A stretch of DNA of 64,000 nt from Enoplosus armatus. Lineage: Eukaryota; Chordata; Actinopteri; Centrarchiformes; Enoplosidae. Positions 33,727 through 48,680 of this stretch are shown here, piece after piece. Within the stretch, counting starts at the first letter, position 1, and each line of letters starts with the position of its first letter. A program made the position numbers and the translations under genes. The stretch lies in assembly GCF_043641665.1 (NCBI RefSeq), contig NC_092193.1:12781501-12845500 (forward strand), in the 5' to 3' direction. A model generated the notes under the pieces. The model saw only the letters and a program-made list of their open reading frames with translations, was not told where the DNA came from and ran no database searches.

Positions 33727-34240
33727 ATTTTCTCTTTAAAGAAATAATTTATCTTCAGAAAAAAACAAAATTGTGGTAGAAGGTAAGCTAAGATTGGAAA
33801 AAAAAAAAACTGTTTTCCTGATGAGCATATTTCAAAAGGTACTGTAGGATTATTCATTTAAATAAAATTGTTTTTACCTTACACAACAGAAACATCAATA
33901 AGAACTAAAGTAAACTCCTCACTGCTGACTGTTGGGAAAATCACATTCGCATGAGACAATGTTTCATATGGAGATGAAATATATATTCCATCTGTTTTTT
34001 AGTGCAAGTTTATACATTTTGTAGAGATCGTATCTTTGGCATGAACGATGTGTTACAGACTACTGAAACTGTAGATGTTTGTCGTCACGGCTCAGTGGAC
34101 CTGAGTCTCTGGGTTGAAAGAGGGTCACGTTTGTACTTTCCAGCCAGTGTTTTATAGAGAACTGAGTACAGAAATACTATCTGGACAATGCACGCTGCTG
34201 TATATTTAATCTCAGGAAACCTGAACCATTATGTCACTGT

Positions 34241-34276
34241 CGTGTGTGTATGTGTGTATGTGTGTGTGTGTGTGTT
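34241..34276. repeat. (TG)n microsatellite
   Basis: About 36 bp TG run interrupted by TA units. Confidence 0.9.
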
Positions 34277-36069
34277 AGGCTCTCATTGAACAGTATGGCA
34301 TCAGAAAGTGAGCACTCATCACTTTGCCAGAGATCCTTTTGCTCTAAACCATAAATTGTGCTCAGTCAAGCGTTTCAGAGCTTAAGAGAGCACAGAAACT
34401 TGTCCTAAGTGATGATGTCATTGTGTCTAATGACAGTGATGTCATGTGAACTTAAAACCTTGCAGCGGCTTTCCCAGGAAGCCAAATTACAAGCTTTCAA
34501 AATAAACGGCCTGTTTTAACCTTCAGTAGGTCTTTTTTTGGACTTTGGTCTGAATTTAACATTCTGGTGTAAAAGTTTGAATTGCGGCAGAAGGAGCTGC
34601 GCTGAGCTTGTGTGGTCTATGGAAACACAAAACCTGTAATAGAGTGATTTAAGGCTCAGTAATGAAGTGTTGGAGGCCCTGCTGTGATGCTTGACCACTG
34701 GAAAACTGCATCGCCATATATACAGTAGCATACATGCTTAAATAAATATGTTGGGTTTGTTTGAAATCCTACATATTCAATGGAATATGCATGCACTGCA
34801 AAAAAAAACAAATTGTTACTGAACATATAAAAGAGAGACAGGAAAATGTTATTCCAGACTTTATTAGTATGACATTGTGATGAAAGAATAAACCATTTCC
34901 TCATTCTTTCTTATTTTGAGCAAAGAATGTTTAAAAGGTGAAAAATATATTTGTATTTTTGTAATTTTGTGAGTTTGCTAACTAGGTGCAACTGAAGAGG
35001 AGAAACTGAGCAATTGGAAACCCCTGTAATCAAAACATTTGCTCGTTGAGCATCAAAGACTAAAACAGATGGAAAAGCAGAAAATGTGCAGAGAGAGAAA
35101 CAGATCCTAAAAATCCCCACTGGACACTGTGTGAGCATTGGCCAGAACATTAAAATGTCAACAAGTGGACCTAAAGCCTGCCAATCTTCCAGCTACCATA
35201 ATGATACCATTATCAGATTAGCAGAGATTCTGAGCAGGAATCCTAGGTAAGGGAGAATACCCAACCTTTTGAGTGGTATGAAGGTTTTACATTTTTTTCA
35301 GGCTCAGGTGGAAAGCTACTAGTAAAGTAGTAAAATAAACTTTGGCTTATGAATGTTCCCTCTGATGATTTACACAGGATATAACTCAAGTAGTTCTGTG
35401 ATTCAGAACTCTCCAGTCCCTTTTTTAGGGAGACAAATAGACATATAATTACCATGACCTGTTTCTAACTAGTCCAAACTCAATATGGCTGACCTTGTTT
35501 GGTTATTTTAGCTGTGTATTTGATTGCTGCTGGTCAAAAGCTTGAGGTCGGAGACTGGTGCCTTTGCAAGAAATCCAAGCTATGACATCACTGGGAAAAT
35601 GCTTGTTTGACCCTTTATGTGGTGGCCAAAACTTTAGCGGGTGTTTCATCAATGACCAAGACTTTGGAGGGCAAACCGGAGTTGAGGTAAAAGAGACATT
35701 AAGAGAGGGCGATGGAGAGAGACAAGTGGAAAGTGAGGGAAAATAGAGATGAAACTGAAGAATGAGAGAGATTAAGTGAGTGAGAGAGAGTATATAGGCG
35801 GTAGAGGGAATGATGGAAGGAGTGTGTTTGAATCAGTGACAGTCTAGCAGTTAGCAACATTATAGACAGTATACTATAGCCATGTGGAATGGCACTGAGC
35901 ACTGGCGCGCAGAGATGCTTAACAAGCATGTTTATAGCTCCCTGTCAAGGTTTTATTTGATGCTCGCCATTTTCAGGCCTTTTTCTTATTTCTCTTGGAG
36001 GAGATGGCACCGTGACCTTCCAAGCATAGCAGAGGGCCGCTACTGACTGCTAAGAATGTCCCGGTGTGG

Positions 36070-36660
36070 GAAAGATAGACAGATGGAGGGATTAATGGAG
36101 AGAGGAAATGGGGAATAGAGGGGGAAGTGGGGCATATTTGAGAATGAATGCTGGAGGGATGGATTGATGGACATATGGCTGGATGAACGGATTCTTGAAT
36201 GGGTGCATAATGGATGGGTAGATAATAAATGGATGGATGATGGATAGATACATGGATATGTAAACTGATGAATAAATGAATGGATGGAGTGAAGTGTACC
36301 TGTTGGAAGGAAGGATGGAGGGTTAGTTGAATCAACGGGTCAATGCATGAATGGATAAATATATGGATACATAAATGAAGAAATGAACAAATGAATAATG
36401 AATTAAGAGATTGATGAATATGTAGATAGGATGGATGAATCGATGAATGGATGAATAGATGGATGGAATTGTAGATGGATTGAGATGAATAAACATTTGG
36501 ATGGATGGATTAAGGGGTTAGTGGCTGATGGATGGATGGATGATGGATAGATTAATTATTAATGGGTTAATGGCTGATGGATTAGAGGAAGGATTGATGG
36601 ATGGATATATGTATTAACAGGTGAATAGACAGATTGATAGATTGATAGATATCCTCTAGT
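36070..36660. repeat. Degenerate (TGGA)n / (GGAT)n satellite region
   Basis: About 600 bp dominated by variants of the tetranucleotide GGAT, with runs such as ggatggatggatgatgg mixed with tgaa, aatg and tagat units. Long open frames here are artefacts of the repeat. Confidence 0.85.
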
Positions 36661-38206
36661 ATACTATGAATTGTATAGACTACTTGGAGATATATTCAAG
36701 TAGTTAAAGATGAATGAAGCAGATGTTGGAAACTCGGACAGTGAAATGACAGGTAAGATTAGGTACCACTGAATGAAATACTGGCTGTATGCAATTGTAA
36801 GTGGTTGTCATGACAAAAAGCAGGACAGAAAGTTGTCTCTCAACTTTTGAGAAAACAGAAGGGATTTACTGGATATTCTCCAGTGGACCAGTAACATAAA
36901 AATGTTGAACTCTGGTTTGGCATCAGTGTCCAGCACATACATAATCTAAAGCCAGTTGACTGTCATTAGTCAATGTGCATAAGACTGCAGGATAAAGCAG
37001 GAGAACAGAATGGCTTCAGTCCAGTGGATGCTCTCACCCAGATAGCATTTCAACCCGGTTTTCAAACCCTCTCAAGTAAAATTCAACATGTCCATAAACA
37101 CCGTTAAAAATTCCTTCCTGACAATAACTTCTCTTTGTCAAAGCAGAGCTATGTCAATGAGCCTGTAAAATGTTTGTTGACTACCTGTGATGTGTTTTCA
37201 CTCCTTTATATGGGACAAAGAAGTGCATAGGACTCTGCCCATGTGTGTACAGCATGTTTGTGAGATCCGAGGGGGGTGGGGAGGGTGGCTGCCGCCAAAG
37301 GTAACAGCAGCAATTTAATCACCGAGAGACAATACTGTCTGGATCCACAGACAGGCTTCTTGACAAGATGTAGGGGTGCTTGTGTGTGTTTCTAATAATC
37401 TCTGTATGCCCTGGAAACAGTGATTGCACTAAACATTGGGTTGAGAAAGGGAGGCGAAGACCACGACTGAAACCGAAACAAACAGCTGTAGAAAAAACTT
37501 GTATTGGGATACACACAGAAGATAGGCAGAAGAAAGAGACCTGGTCAGTCTGTGCACATGTGCCCCATCCTCTCTAGAGAGCCATTAAGCCTCGGACAAA
37601 AGGCAGACTGTTTCGCCAGGTTTCAACTCAAGCCAAATCCCTTTGGACCAATCATACAAGTCTGAGGATAAGATGACGATAGGGTTTAAAAAGATCAGCA
37701 GAAAGGTTGTGCTTTACGTGCGGTTGCAAACTTGTGGACACTCCTTTCCCCTCCTCTTTGCCTTCCTTCACAGCAGCTTGCAGACAGAACTCGGAAACTA
37801 AAATGAATAAAACGAGGCTGAAAGCAATTATCGTCTGAGAGCAGAGCTCATATCTTCATGATTCTGTCTGCCTCCCGCTGCCATACAGACCACAAGTAGA
37901 CCTCGATAAGGACCTCGCTTCATCAGAACCATAGAGGCTCCATTCCCCTTAGTGGGGCTGTCAGATGAAAACCTAACCAGCTGAAAAGAAAGAAAAATAA
38001 GACAACCCAAACATTAATGAAACAGCCTAAGTTCTAGCCAGAGATAAGTTTTTGAAATAATAAAAATGTTTTTTGAATAGCTTTCATGTGCCCAGGGGTC
38101 ATTTTCAATCAGTGAAAGTAAATGAAAAAACTGGAGTTGTGAGGTTTCCATGAAAGCAGTCACGTTATGCAATCTGAACACTTTTTATAAGCCACCCACT
38201 CAGGGC

Positions 38207-38267
38207 TCTGTCTCTCTCTCTCTCTCTCTCTCCCTCTCTCTCCCTCTTTCTGTCTCCCTCTCTCTAT
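38207..38267. repeat. (CT)n microsatellite
   Basis: About 60 bp CT run with CCC interruptions, a strong polypyrimidine tract on the plus strand. Confidence 0.92.
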
Positions 38268-38782
38268 CATTTTGCATGGCCGAGGGCCGACATCTGTAGC
38301 TCATTTTGAGAGGGCTTCTGTGTATTCACTGAGCCAGCACAGTAGCATTAAAGGTAAATCTACTGGATCGACAGCCCTGTGAGAACATCTATCACCCCAG
38401 CACATAGTTATTAGAAATATTTATGTTATTATCACAGGGAAAAATTAAGGCTGGCAGCTTTGTTGACAGACAATATATAAGGCAGTATTAACTGGACATA
38501 CAAATCGTAAATAATAACTCAAATAAAATGTATTCATTATTTAAAAGGCTGTCACAAGGCTCCAAAGGGAAAATAACTTTTATGCAATATTGTCCGAACA
38601 TTTATAAATATTCAACCTATTGAACTGATGAACATTTCCAAATGTTTTCATAGAGTATCTAAAATAATCACTTTTAAGAATATCTTTTGTATTTGTATTT
38701 GTTTTATTATAATACATAATGTATTCAGCAACACACTCAAAAATAGGAGCAAGCAGCAATACCACACTATAAAAATACCAAA

Positions 38783-39098
38783 TTTCAAGTAAAAGTCATG
38801 CATTTAAAATATTACTGAAGTAAAATAACTCATTATGCAGAATGGACCCTGAAAGTGTAATATTGTTTTAATAGGGGATGATTTATTTTTGATGCATTAA
38901 CCTAATCGATAACAATGCATCATATTTCATAAAATGGTATGTTTTGCATGTAAAATCTCAATCTGTAAAGTAACTAGTAACTATAACTGCTAAATAAATG
39001 TGTAATAATATTTCTGTCTGAAAGGTAGAGGAATAGTTGCATACATTTTTACAGTACTTAAGTTCAGTACTTGAGTAAATGTACTTTCTACCACTGTA
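38783..39098. repeat. Teleost interspersed repeat (aagtaaaagt...cttgagtaaatgtac)
   Basis: Blocks aagtaaaagtcatgcattta, actcattatgcagaatgg, gtaaagtaactagtaacta and gtacttgagtaaatgtac occur in the order I remember from a very abundant fish nonautonomous repeat. Noncoding. Confidence 0.55.
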
Positions 39099-39688
39099 CA
39101 ACATAAAACGCTTTCAATGTTTTTTGTGAATGCAGAAAAACATGTCACACTTAACAACTACACACTGAGCACCAACACTTTACAAACGCTCACACAACTT
39201 CATGCAGTGTGTCAAACGTCATCACATATCAGTATGTACTACTGACCAAGACTTCCACAACTTTCTTACAGACGAAGTGTTGCCATGCAAACCCAAATCA
39301 ACATAAGAACAGCTTAATTCTCGGGACACTTGATAAATTCCATGTGTCAACTCAAACTAAGAGAGTTTGGACGGATGGAGAGAAAAGACAAGCTGAGAAA
39401 GCTCTGACAACCAGCTGAGACGGAAGTTGTAGTGTGAAAAAGATTGATGGACGGAGAGAAAGACAAACATGTAATTGGTCCCCTTGGGATCATCAAGAAA
39501 TAAACAAGAGTGTTCTCTGAGCATAACAAAATTAACAACTTTGAATTAACAGCTGACATCAAAGTTTTTTTCATGAAAGTCATCACAAATTTCTTCCATT
39601 TAGCCTACTACATGTTTAGAAATGTCATATAATAAATGTCTTAAAATCTTACATTGAACTGAACAAAACCTGTCAAATCGTCACTCAC

Positions 39689-39723
39689 CTCCAGGTTGAC
39701 TGGACAGTAAACTAAATCCTTCA
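39689..39723 (-). other. Candidate 5' noncoding mini-exon for tnn
   Basis: On the minus strand a pyrimidine-rich acceptor (tgtcttttttttag) and a perfect donor (GAG/gtgagt) flank 35 nt. tnn needs at least one upstream untranslated exon because an acceptor directly precedes its ATG. This pair is one possibility about 6.6 kb upstream. Splice-like pairs arise by chance in 19 kb, so this is a lead only. Confidence 0.2.
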
Positions 39724-40852
39724 CTAAAAAAAAGACATATCGAACACAAATCACCGAGAAAAATTACAGAATTCAATTGTTGCCTTACCCTTGAGGGTTT
39801 TCTTTAACTTTCTCCTCCTCTACTTTCTTTCTTTCTGTCGTTTCTCTGAAGGACTGGACGTCACCAAGCCTCTCCTTCTGCCACCTGTTGACAGGCCCGG
39901 GCCAATGATTCAAAGAACTCTACACAGTGACTTTTGCTCTCTCCCTCCCTCCTCAATTGTTAAAATCTCTCCCAAATGCCTACAGGCCAATGGGCAGTTA
40001 GTTTGGGAGTGTCTCCTCTCCTCTCTTCAAGTGATTGAGTGAAAAGGGAGAGGGAGAAGAGGAGGAGAGAGATAATGAGCCGCATTTACTTTTCCCTAGA
40101 GCGAATCACTCTCTATCTAAACATGCCCCTTGCTTCTTCATCGTCTCAACACTTTCTTCATATTTTAATAACTGTTTATTTTTCCCCCTGTATGTGTTAC
40201 AGCAGCAGAGGAGGTTGAAATTAATCTCTTTAGCAGAGGGAGTATGGTCTTAAACGCCACAGTAACTGGATGAAGGTTGGATTCAAGGGGGCAAGGTTGT
40301 AGCCAAGAAAAATGTAGAGTCGGCTTAGGACAGAAGGAACCAAGGGGGAGAGGTTTCAATACAATAAAAGTCATGTAAGTGTATACAAGGATACACAACT
40401 TGAAAGAAAAGGATTTGAATTCGGGATTCAAATGACATGAATACAGTAGTGGCATACAGATGGGGACAAAAAAAGAGTACATTTCCTGGAATAAAACCTT
40501 CCAGGGGTATGGGTTCTTGAAAATGGTGATAATAATCACAAGAGTATTTTGGAACATTTAATGTGGGTCAGATGATTGACAGTTAGACACCCCAAAGTCT
40601 TGAGTTGATTTGACAATTGCGTATTATTCTCTGCCAAATGTTTCTTTGTTATTTGTGTGAAAACAGGCCACCGCTAAGCTGTGAGGACACATAGCGGGCT
40701 AACTCCTTCAAGCTGACAGAAAAACCCACAAGCGTCACCATCAAAAACTTACCCCTCAGACTGCATTATGACCACTTTAAAGCATGCAAAAAAATGTATT
40801 GTTTTTCAGTTTGGTTTCTGTTTGTATGTTTCATGCACAGAAACACAGACTG

Positions 40853-40882
40853 AACACACACACACACACACACACACACACA
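40853..40882. repeat. (CA)n microsatellite
   Basis: About 15 CA units. Confidence 0.92.
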
Positions 40883-43800
40883 TCAGCATCTACCACCATG
40901 ACCATTAACAAGGACCCCAGGTGTCAAGGTTGGCAATATTTTACGCTGACAGCGGTTGTTTGTCTCTAAATATATAAGTAAGGGTTCGGATTTCTGTGGG
41001 AACACAGAGGACGACAGGATTGTTCAAGTGAAACTGGAGCTGAAGCTGGGGGGCAGGTGTGGTTCTTTGTACAGAGCAAATGCTGCCTGAACATCTAATT
41101 GTATTCTTTGACGCTTTGACTATAGGTTTTTTGGTCCATCTGTCTTCTACCCCAATATTTGATAACATGCTTGACACCGTATCATAACACTTAGTACAGG
41201 CAATTAGCAATATATGAAAATCATAGACAGTCTGTCATGAAAACTGAGATATAGCAGTGAACCTGTATAACAGCTGAAGGGCTGGATATAGAAAATCATC
41301 ACAGATGATGAAGACAAACAATTAGAGAAAGACAATAAAGATTTTTATACAATCTACAGGCTGTAAATACAAATGAATACAAACTGCAATATTTAGAAAA
41401 TATTGCCTGTCTTGAAAGATTGATCTTTCCTAATCCAGTCAGCATTTAGCCAGTTTTTAGAAGAAAGAAAAAAGAACGAGGCTTATATTGTTGGCGCTGA
41501 GAGGCAACATAACTCTTGAAAGATAATATCTGTCATTCTGCAGCAGTGTTTTTAGAAGCAAACTACTCCTTGGATCAGGGACAGAGATGAATGAATCACC
41601 GGATGCTCCATAATGACACAGCCATTACAGAGAGTTTACACTTCCTCTGAAAGTTAACATGTAACCTTGGAACATCAGTGCATGTAATGTTCAGCCTCAC
41701 ATTTGGTCCTTCAGCTGAGCTTTCTACCCATTTTACTAATTTCCATTATCAGAGAGCGAGGACATTTTCAATTATACTAAACCGAAAGAACAAAGACTAC
41801 AAAGATTAATTAAGTTGCCTTGAATTTCACTTTATCACGTTGAAAGATTCTTTTTAACCAGCACAAATCTCTTCAGTCTTAAAACGAGGAATCTGGAGTT
41901 GTATTAATTAACTTTGACAGAGTGGAGGGTAAAATCACTTGGAACCAGATTTTTATGGATGAAAGAGAAGACTGATCTGATATCCCCATTAACAGGTTAA
42001 CTCAGTGACAAAAGACATTTTCCCTTACTGGTTATACTTCAGAAATCAATGACTGAAGAGTACTGTAATATAGTATTGCATGAAAAATAACTGCCTCCAT
42101 GTTGGTCTCAGGTCAGGACCTCCCACAGAGACTTGAAATAGGAGTTACACTCTGCATGAATACAGTGCAAACTGCAGATTGCTATTGCATACATGCTACT
42201 ACATGCACCGACATGTTTGGTATCATGGTCTGCGACTCTTTTTGTCAATACTTGCGCTCTTCATGTTCGTGTGTGAGTGTAGCGATGTGAGCGGACTGTT
42301 AGTTGCTTATCTGAGATCAGCTTCAAATGTTTGGATCCAATTACTGGACATTGGCAAACCGATTCCAAACCAGCACAGAGGAATGCAGTAACACAAACAC
42401 ACACACTCACACAGACAGAGCACTCAAATAGAAAAGTTGTCAACAAGTTTGTCACAAATGTCAACAAGCATTAAGATTCTATTTCAGCTGAGAACCCATC
42501 CACAAGCGCTTTTACTAATTTTGGGAACATTCGGTACATCAAAAGATCTTTTTATTTTGGCTCTTTACATACTCTTTAAATACATCTTTCCTTCCTTCCT
42601 GTGGAATCACAACTTCCTGCGTTTGTTCAATTAGTCAGTTGCTGTAGTTCAGTAGTTACTTTGCATGCACCTGTAAAAACAAGACTCTTTTCATAGAAAG
42701 AGAGCGAGAGAGTAGGAGGTCTTAAATCCTCAATGCTAAATCATCTATCAATCCAATCATCTCTCCTTCCTCATTTGAACTTGACAAATGTTTCGATGAC
42801 TCCTAACATAACAAGGAAAATCCTCAGCTTCAGTGAATATAAAGAATACACAGAACGTCAAATCGGCACATTGAACTCCATCCGTGCACTCGTCTATTGC
42901 CGGGACGTTCTGTGTGGGAGGTGATGACATTTACAGCGCTTCATGGACGAATCAGAAATTATGTCATGCATGCCACTGTACTTTCAGGGAAATTCAGGGT
43001 GACTGTTTCCCATTGTAAGTGCTTGTTGGTTTCGGCCCAGTGCCGGGAAACGTTCCCCACACTAGGAGCAGATGTAACAGAGCTCTTCACAGCAGGGTAA
43101 ATGTTTCCTTTAATGTGATGCATGTCTCTACTTTGTTTCCCTTCTCTGGGAAAAAGGCAATCTCTGAACTCTTATTAGAAGTGCCCACACACCTCTGAAT
43201 TTTTCCTTCCATGTATTCCTGTTCTTTGTCTGCCAGACCACAAGCTGACTGTAATTCTAAAGCCACTGAATGAAGGTACTTAATAAGCAGGTGCTGATTT
43301 CAACTATCTTCAGTTTATTTTACTGCCTTTCGCTGCCTGGAGTCATTAAAGCAAAGATATAACTATCAGCATATGAGACAGAGGTGGATCTGGTTCCTGT
43401 GAGGGAAGTTGTCCTCTCCCCTGTGATGCTTTGAAGCGCCTTAGTCCTTGATTATGTATCTGCAGCCTGTGTGATGGATAAAGCTGCCTTGTTTTATTAT
43501 TACACACTTCACAAACTGGATGCAAAAAAAAAAAAACATGGTTCACCATGGTTTTGTATTCATTGGGTGACCAGTGACCTCAGTAAATACAAAGCCCTGA
43601 TGGATGTTCACCAAAAACTTTAGTAGCCCGTAAACTGACTAATTCTCTCTCTACTATGAAAACAAACTTTTATAAATGTTTTTATGAAGTTTTGCTTGGT
43701 CACATATTAGCACCTGATTTGTATAATCAGATTAGCTAATCATGGATGTTGTCTTTCAGCATTGTTGCTAGCTGGTTGCTATGCCAGAGTTTTACAGCAT

Positions 43801-44257
43801 CCTGCAACGCTGAGTTAAGACGTGGTGGTCGGGCAACAATAGTTACAGTGCTGCTCATTATAGCTGTAAAGCATTGTTAAAATCCTCAACACGCCACATT
43901 CTTTCCCAATGAATCTTCGAGAGTAGCGCAACATCAGTAGTTGTAGTAAAATAAAAAGCTCCAGTGTAATTCTCCAACCTCATGACAAAAAGACATTTTG
44001 CTATTATAAATGCTATTATTTCCACAGATTCTTGGTCATTTTGTTACTTAAAAGTACAATTTCTTGTCCCTTACTCATATGCCTTTTAGCAAATATTCCT
44101 GATGCTCATATATTTCGAGTTAGAACAACCATGTGAGAACTTGCAAGCATTTTTTATAAAAGAAATTTAAGCTGCCTAAAGTCCTGCCGTAATTAACATG
44201 ACACCTGGACTATAACTAGTTTTGCCAAAGATGTCATAAACTGAGCTAATGGGCAGA

Positions 44258-44340
44258 TATGAGAGTGGTATCTTCTCATCTAACTCTCAGGGAGAAAGAC
44301 AATAAACTCATTTCCTAAAATGTCAAATTGTTCCTTTAAA
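44258..44340. mobile_element. Solo end of the same foldback element family
   Basis: gagagtggtatcttctcatc then taactctcagggagaaagac resembles the outer end of the foldback element at 33385-33726 in the opposite orientation. Only one end is recognisable. Confidence 0.5.
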
Positions 44341-45736
44341 GTTTAAAACCTGGCACTGTGATGTTTTAATCAAAAGGGTAGCGTCCATCATGGAAACACT
44401 TAGCCTGTAAGAGTGTCTGAGGCTACTGACCACTGACCACGGTAGTGTGAATACCTTTCGATGGCATCAGCCATTTATAATGTCTATCAGCGCTCAAACA
44501 ACCACTTTCAGTAACATAAACCTGAACTCTCAATGCATCCTTTCAAGTAAATACACAAAAACCACATTAACTCTGTTCTTTGAACCATATGGTATATTTA
44601 ATCACACATGGGCTAAGAGTGGTAAGGGAAACTGAAACATCACTGATTGCGTGTTTCCTTGTGGATCTGGAAACTGTTGATTGAGAGGGCCGATTTGATC
44701 TGAAGGGGAGGTACAGCATGAGGGGCTGCGTGCGAAATGGGAGCTGACAGACGGGTCCAAATAGCACCCGCAGATATCTAACACATGAAATATGTTTAAA
44801 GACTGACTAAATGTCTGGCTTGTCTGGGGGTTATTGGGCTAGATCAACACAGCCAACTCAAAGCTGACAATTTTCCATCCATAGATTTTTTTTCCAGTTG
44901 CGTCTAAACATTCAAAATTAGGGACAAAATCTTTTGTCATTGTTTACATTGAAATGACAAGATCAGATCGGAGGAAGTTGGGCCAAAGCTGGCATCAATG
45001 CTACAGTCTACATGTTTACACTGAAATGTCTCCTGGAGGCTGTTTTTATTTCATTTTTTTACCAGTGTAAACTGAACGTGTGTGACTTTGGTGGAAAGCA
45101 GATCAGATTAGAGGACGCGGTGTAGATAAAGCCTAAGTCATTTAGTGGAAAACAAACTATTGCCATATGGAGGTTTGGTGAATGTGTTCCTTTCGAAGTC
45201 CTTGTTTTGTGTTCAGCTTTCTTTGATGCCTACCACATTGTGCACGTACAAACAAACTTGTGGGCACACATAAGCACTCACATACACACACAAGCACATT
45301 ATATATATGTTTATAAACTATGAGCTGTTTCCCTGTCTCCAGTTATCTTTAATGCACACCACAGTTGAGTTTTATGTGTTTTTTGTCAACCACACAGTGT
45401 AGCAAAGGCAACACAAGTGTGGCAATTGTTCATCTATGTTGTGATTATCCGCTAATGTCGTTCAACTGCTGTGAGCAGTCAACATACCCAGCTTTCAGAT
45501 TGTTTTCAACTATTATTTTTAATGTGGCTTCTGTTTTGTTAGACGGCATATAGTAAAGACCAGCAAACATTATCTGACAATGATATGTAACAACGGCTGT
45601 AGTCTTCACTCAGACCTGTGACGTCATAAGTACAGTACATGGTCTCTTGAGACACATCTGTCCCAGATCTGAACTGGGAGCTGTTTGTCACAAAGGGTGA
45701 ATACATTTTTTGTATCAATTTTTCCACAAAAAAGGA

Positions 45737-45752
45737 TATATATATATATATC
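45737..45752. repeat. (TA)n tract
   Basis: Eight TA units. Confidence 0.85.
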
Positions 45753-47766
45753 GTACAGAATCAGTGAAGAACATTAGCAAATGAATCAATGAGCTGGAGT
45801 AGACAAGGCAAGCCAAGCAGCAGCCTGACTGATAAGCTGGTGTCAACAGCTGTTACAGAACTTCCTGCATGGACTGATGTGGATACCAGTCCTCAGGGTC
45901 ATGAGACGCCATGTGGAGACCTGACCCCTGGTCCACCGGCTGACATAACCCAGCACTGCTCACTGCTTTTGGATCTCAGGGACTCACTGGTGGTTTCGTT
46001 TTGCCTCAGAGGAGAGAAACAAGGTGAGAATGAATAAAGGAGACAAGTTCAAGCAGGTAAAGTTGTATCACTTCCTGCCGACATTTGTGGCTGATAATAA
46101 GAAAAAGGTTAAGACTGCCTTTGACTGACAGGCCAAGACCTTTAGGGTCTCCACAGGAAACTAGAGGTACCCAGTTACAGATAGAGTGACAGTGACAAAG
46201 AACACACTATTCATGTGATCTTGTTCTTTCATAGGGAGTTCTAAATAACTCATTTCCTGCCTGTATTGATATGATTCGAACATAAAGATGGAAAAGGTGA
46301 CGTCATATGAATCAACACTGACAAAAAGGAAATTATTTCAGCTTTGTAAAAGGGCACCAGGAGTCAACCTTCACCTGATTCTCTTGGGTCAAGAAAGATT
46401 TGTTTTCAAAGGACTACACTTCCTAGAGCCTTGGTGGTCCCGTGACTAAGTATAATTCCAGATGTGTCCGTATCCCCCCTCTCTCTCTGTTTCTGTCTCT
46501 TTTTCTCTACCATCCACAGTAACTGAACTCATTTCAATTCAGATCTCATCTCAAAGTACTTCTGTTCTTCTCTTTGACAATGACATCAACACCCCACTGT
46601 ATAATCAAAGGATTACAGTTTGGGCTTTTACAAATATGTCTTTATATCCTCTGAAATGGACAAAAACAGTAGTGGGACAAAAAACAAACCAGTTAATGTT
46701 TTCTTTTATGAGGTTATGCATCAAACATTTTATTCACACAAATGGTGGAGCTGCTCTTGAATCTGAGATGACGAGCTGTTTGTTTCATAAAATCCTCCCC
46801 TCAGCAGAGCATAAGTGAATGCTGCGTATCTGCAGATGGGACTCATCATTTATACTTGACCCAAAAGACTCAGTTCCAAGTCTTACAATATTGTGATTGA
46901 TAATATTAAGTAGGTAATCTATCTGCCAGGGCAAGAAAATGATAAAACAGATGCCTTGACAAGTACGACTCATGCCTACACTATCCTGCTTTAAGAGTTT
47001 AACTTGTTTGATGGACAATTTTCCAAATATAAAAAATGAATGGACTTTGTATTTTTTTTGGAAACACTATATGCTATATAAATAAAAGCTTTAAAAGTCA
47101 GACAAATTTATCAAATGGTTTCATTATGGCAGTCTGGGACAAGAGGAAATGTAGGTGAATGGAATTACATACTTTATTCTTATACCTATACAATGCACAA
47201 ACGTTGCTGTTATGAAAGCCTTATAACCTCGAACCTTTGCTTGTAAGTTTTGACTATACAGTGTTGCATATGTGAGGATCAGGCTAACAAAACATGCAGT
47301 GGTCAGTTTTGTTTTTCTCATCTGCTCAGAAGTTTCCCCTGACATTTGTAAATTGTGTCAGGTATTGAGGTATAAAGATATATTTATGTTTTAAGACACA
47401 TGACATGTTAAGAAAGTATACATGTTATAATTATACATTTATTTTTGAATTATAACATCATTAATTATAACATATCAGTTTCTTCAACACAAAACAAAGT
47501 CTCAGTAGACATGATGATATTATTAATTTCCCTACAGTCTCCATTAATTCAGTTAGTATCTTACCCCACAACTAAATAAACTGCTTACACATCAGGTGTA
47601 ACAATCCTATTTCCAGGATAGACCCTGTCCTTTGCACTCTTTGTAAACACGCCTTTGGCTAAATCCATTGAAGTAAAGAGGAAGTCGTGATAGGTCTGTA
47701 TTTGTGTGTGATTAATTGTCTTAAACTGTGTGTATGAACTTCAATAAGGATGCACCATAAATTTGA

Positions 47767-47769
<3 letters not shown>

Positions 47770-47798
<29 letters not shown>
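47770..47798. repeat. (CT)n microsatellite
   Basis: About 14 CT units. Confidence 0.92.
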
Positions 47799-48680
47799 GG
47801 GAATGATAGACATTCCTGAGGTTTGGAAAGCAGAGACCTCTGAGTCAGTCAGGTCATGGCCTCTCGCTAAATGAGCTGTATCAGCTTCAAATGGACACTG
47901 ATTACTGAGAGGAGAAGGAGTTCCCATGCCGACGTGTCAGTGAAGGTATCATAACGGCTAAAGACTGCTGATTCAGTACCTGATACGTCAATGTGTATGC
48001 ACCAGACTGGTTGAGGTATGATCAAATAATGTTAAAGTATTATGCAGTTCTTAAAATCTAGGAGCTCTTTTTTAATTATAATACATATAAATACAACATA
48101 AAAGGAAACACAGCAGAGCTAGATGTTAACAGTATCTGTTTCAACAGTGCTGGAAGGCTTAATTTTGCTGTCTCAGTTTCTCCCAAGGCGCTCTTACACT
48201 GTTTTTAAATACCCTTGCAGGACTGCACGAGTTTTCCATGATCAAAAATCCAGTCTGAATGGTTTGCTTTGTTTATGATTTATTAAAGCACCTTTAAATA
48301 CTGTAACATGTGCTTGGTGTTTTTCATTTGGCGAAAACATTTGTCAGAGACGTCAGGAATAAAATAATGGTCCAGTTGAAGGCTCGAAAACTGTGGGTCC
48401 GCTTGTGAAGTTTACGACATCTCGAGGAGAAGGAGTTATTTATTTTACCCAGTGAGAGAAATACAGGAAATGTCTCACTGTGACATTTTTCCTCTTTGCA
48501 CCAGGTACGACATGTGTTTGATTATGGTTCCATAGAAAGAGAGTGGAATATTTAAAATGAACTGTAATCACTTCCCCACATTTGTATAGACTGCTCTTTC
48601 AAGCAAACACTTTCTTGATATCAAGTGACTGCAATGTGTTTGGTGGAGATAAAAATAGGCACACACTAAAGTAAAGGAGA

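Noticed and set aside
35973..36335. Minus-strand open frame rich in His, Ile, Pro and Ser
   Set aside because: A translation of the GGAT satellite, not a gene.
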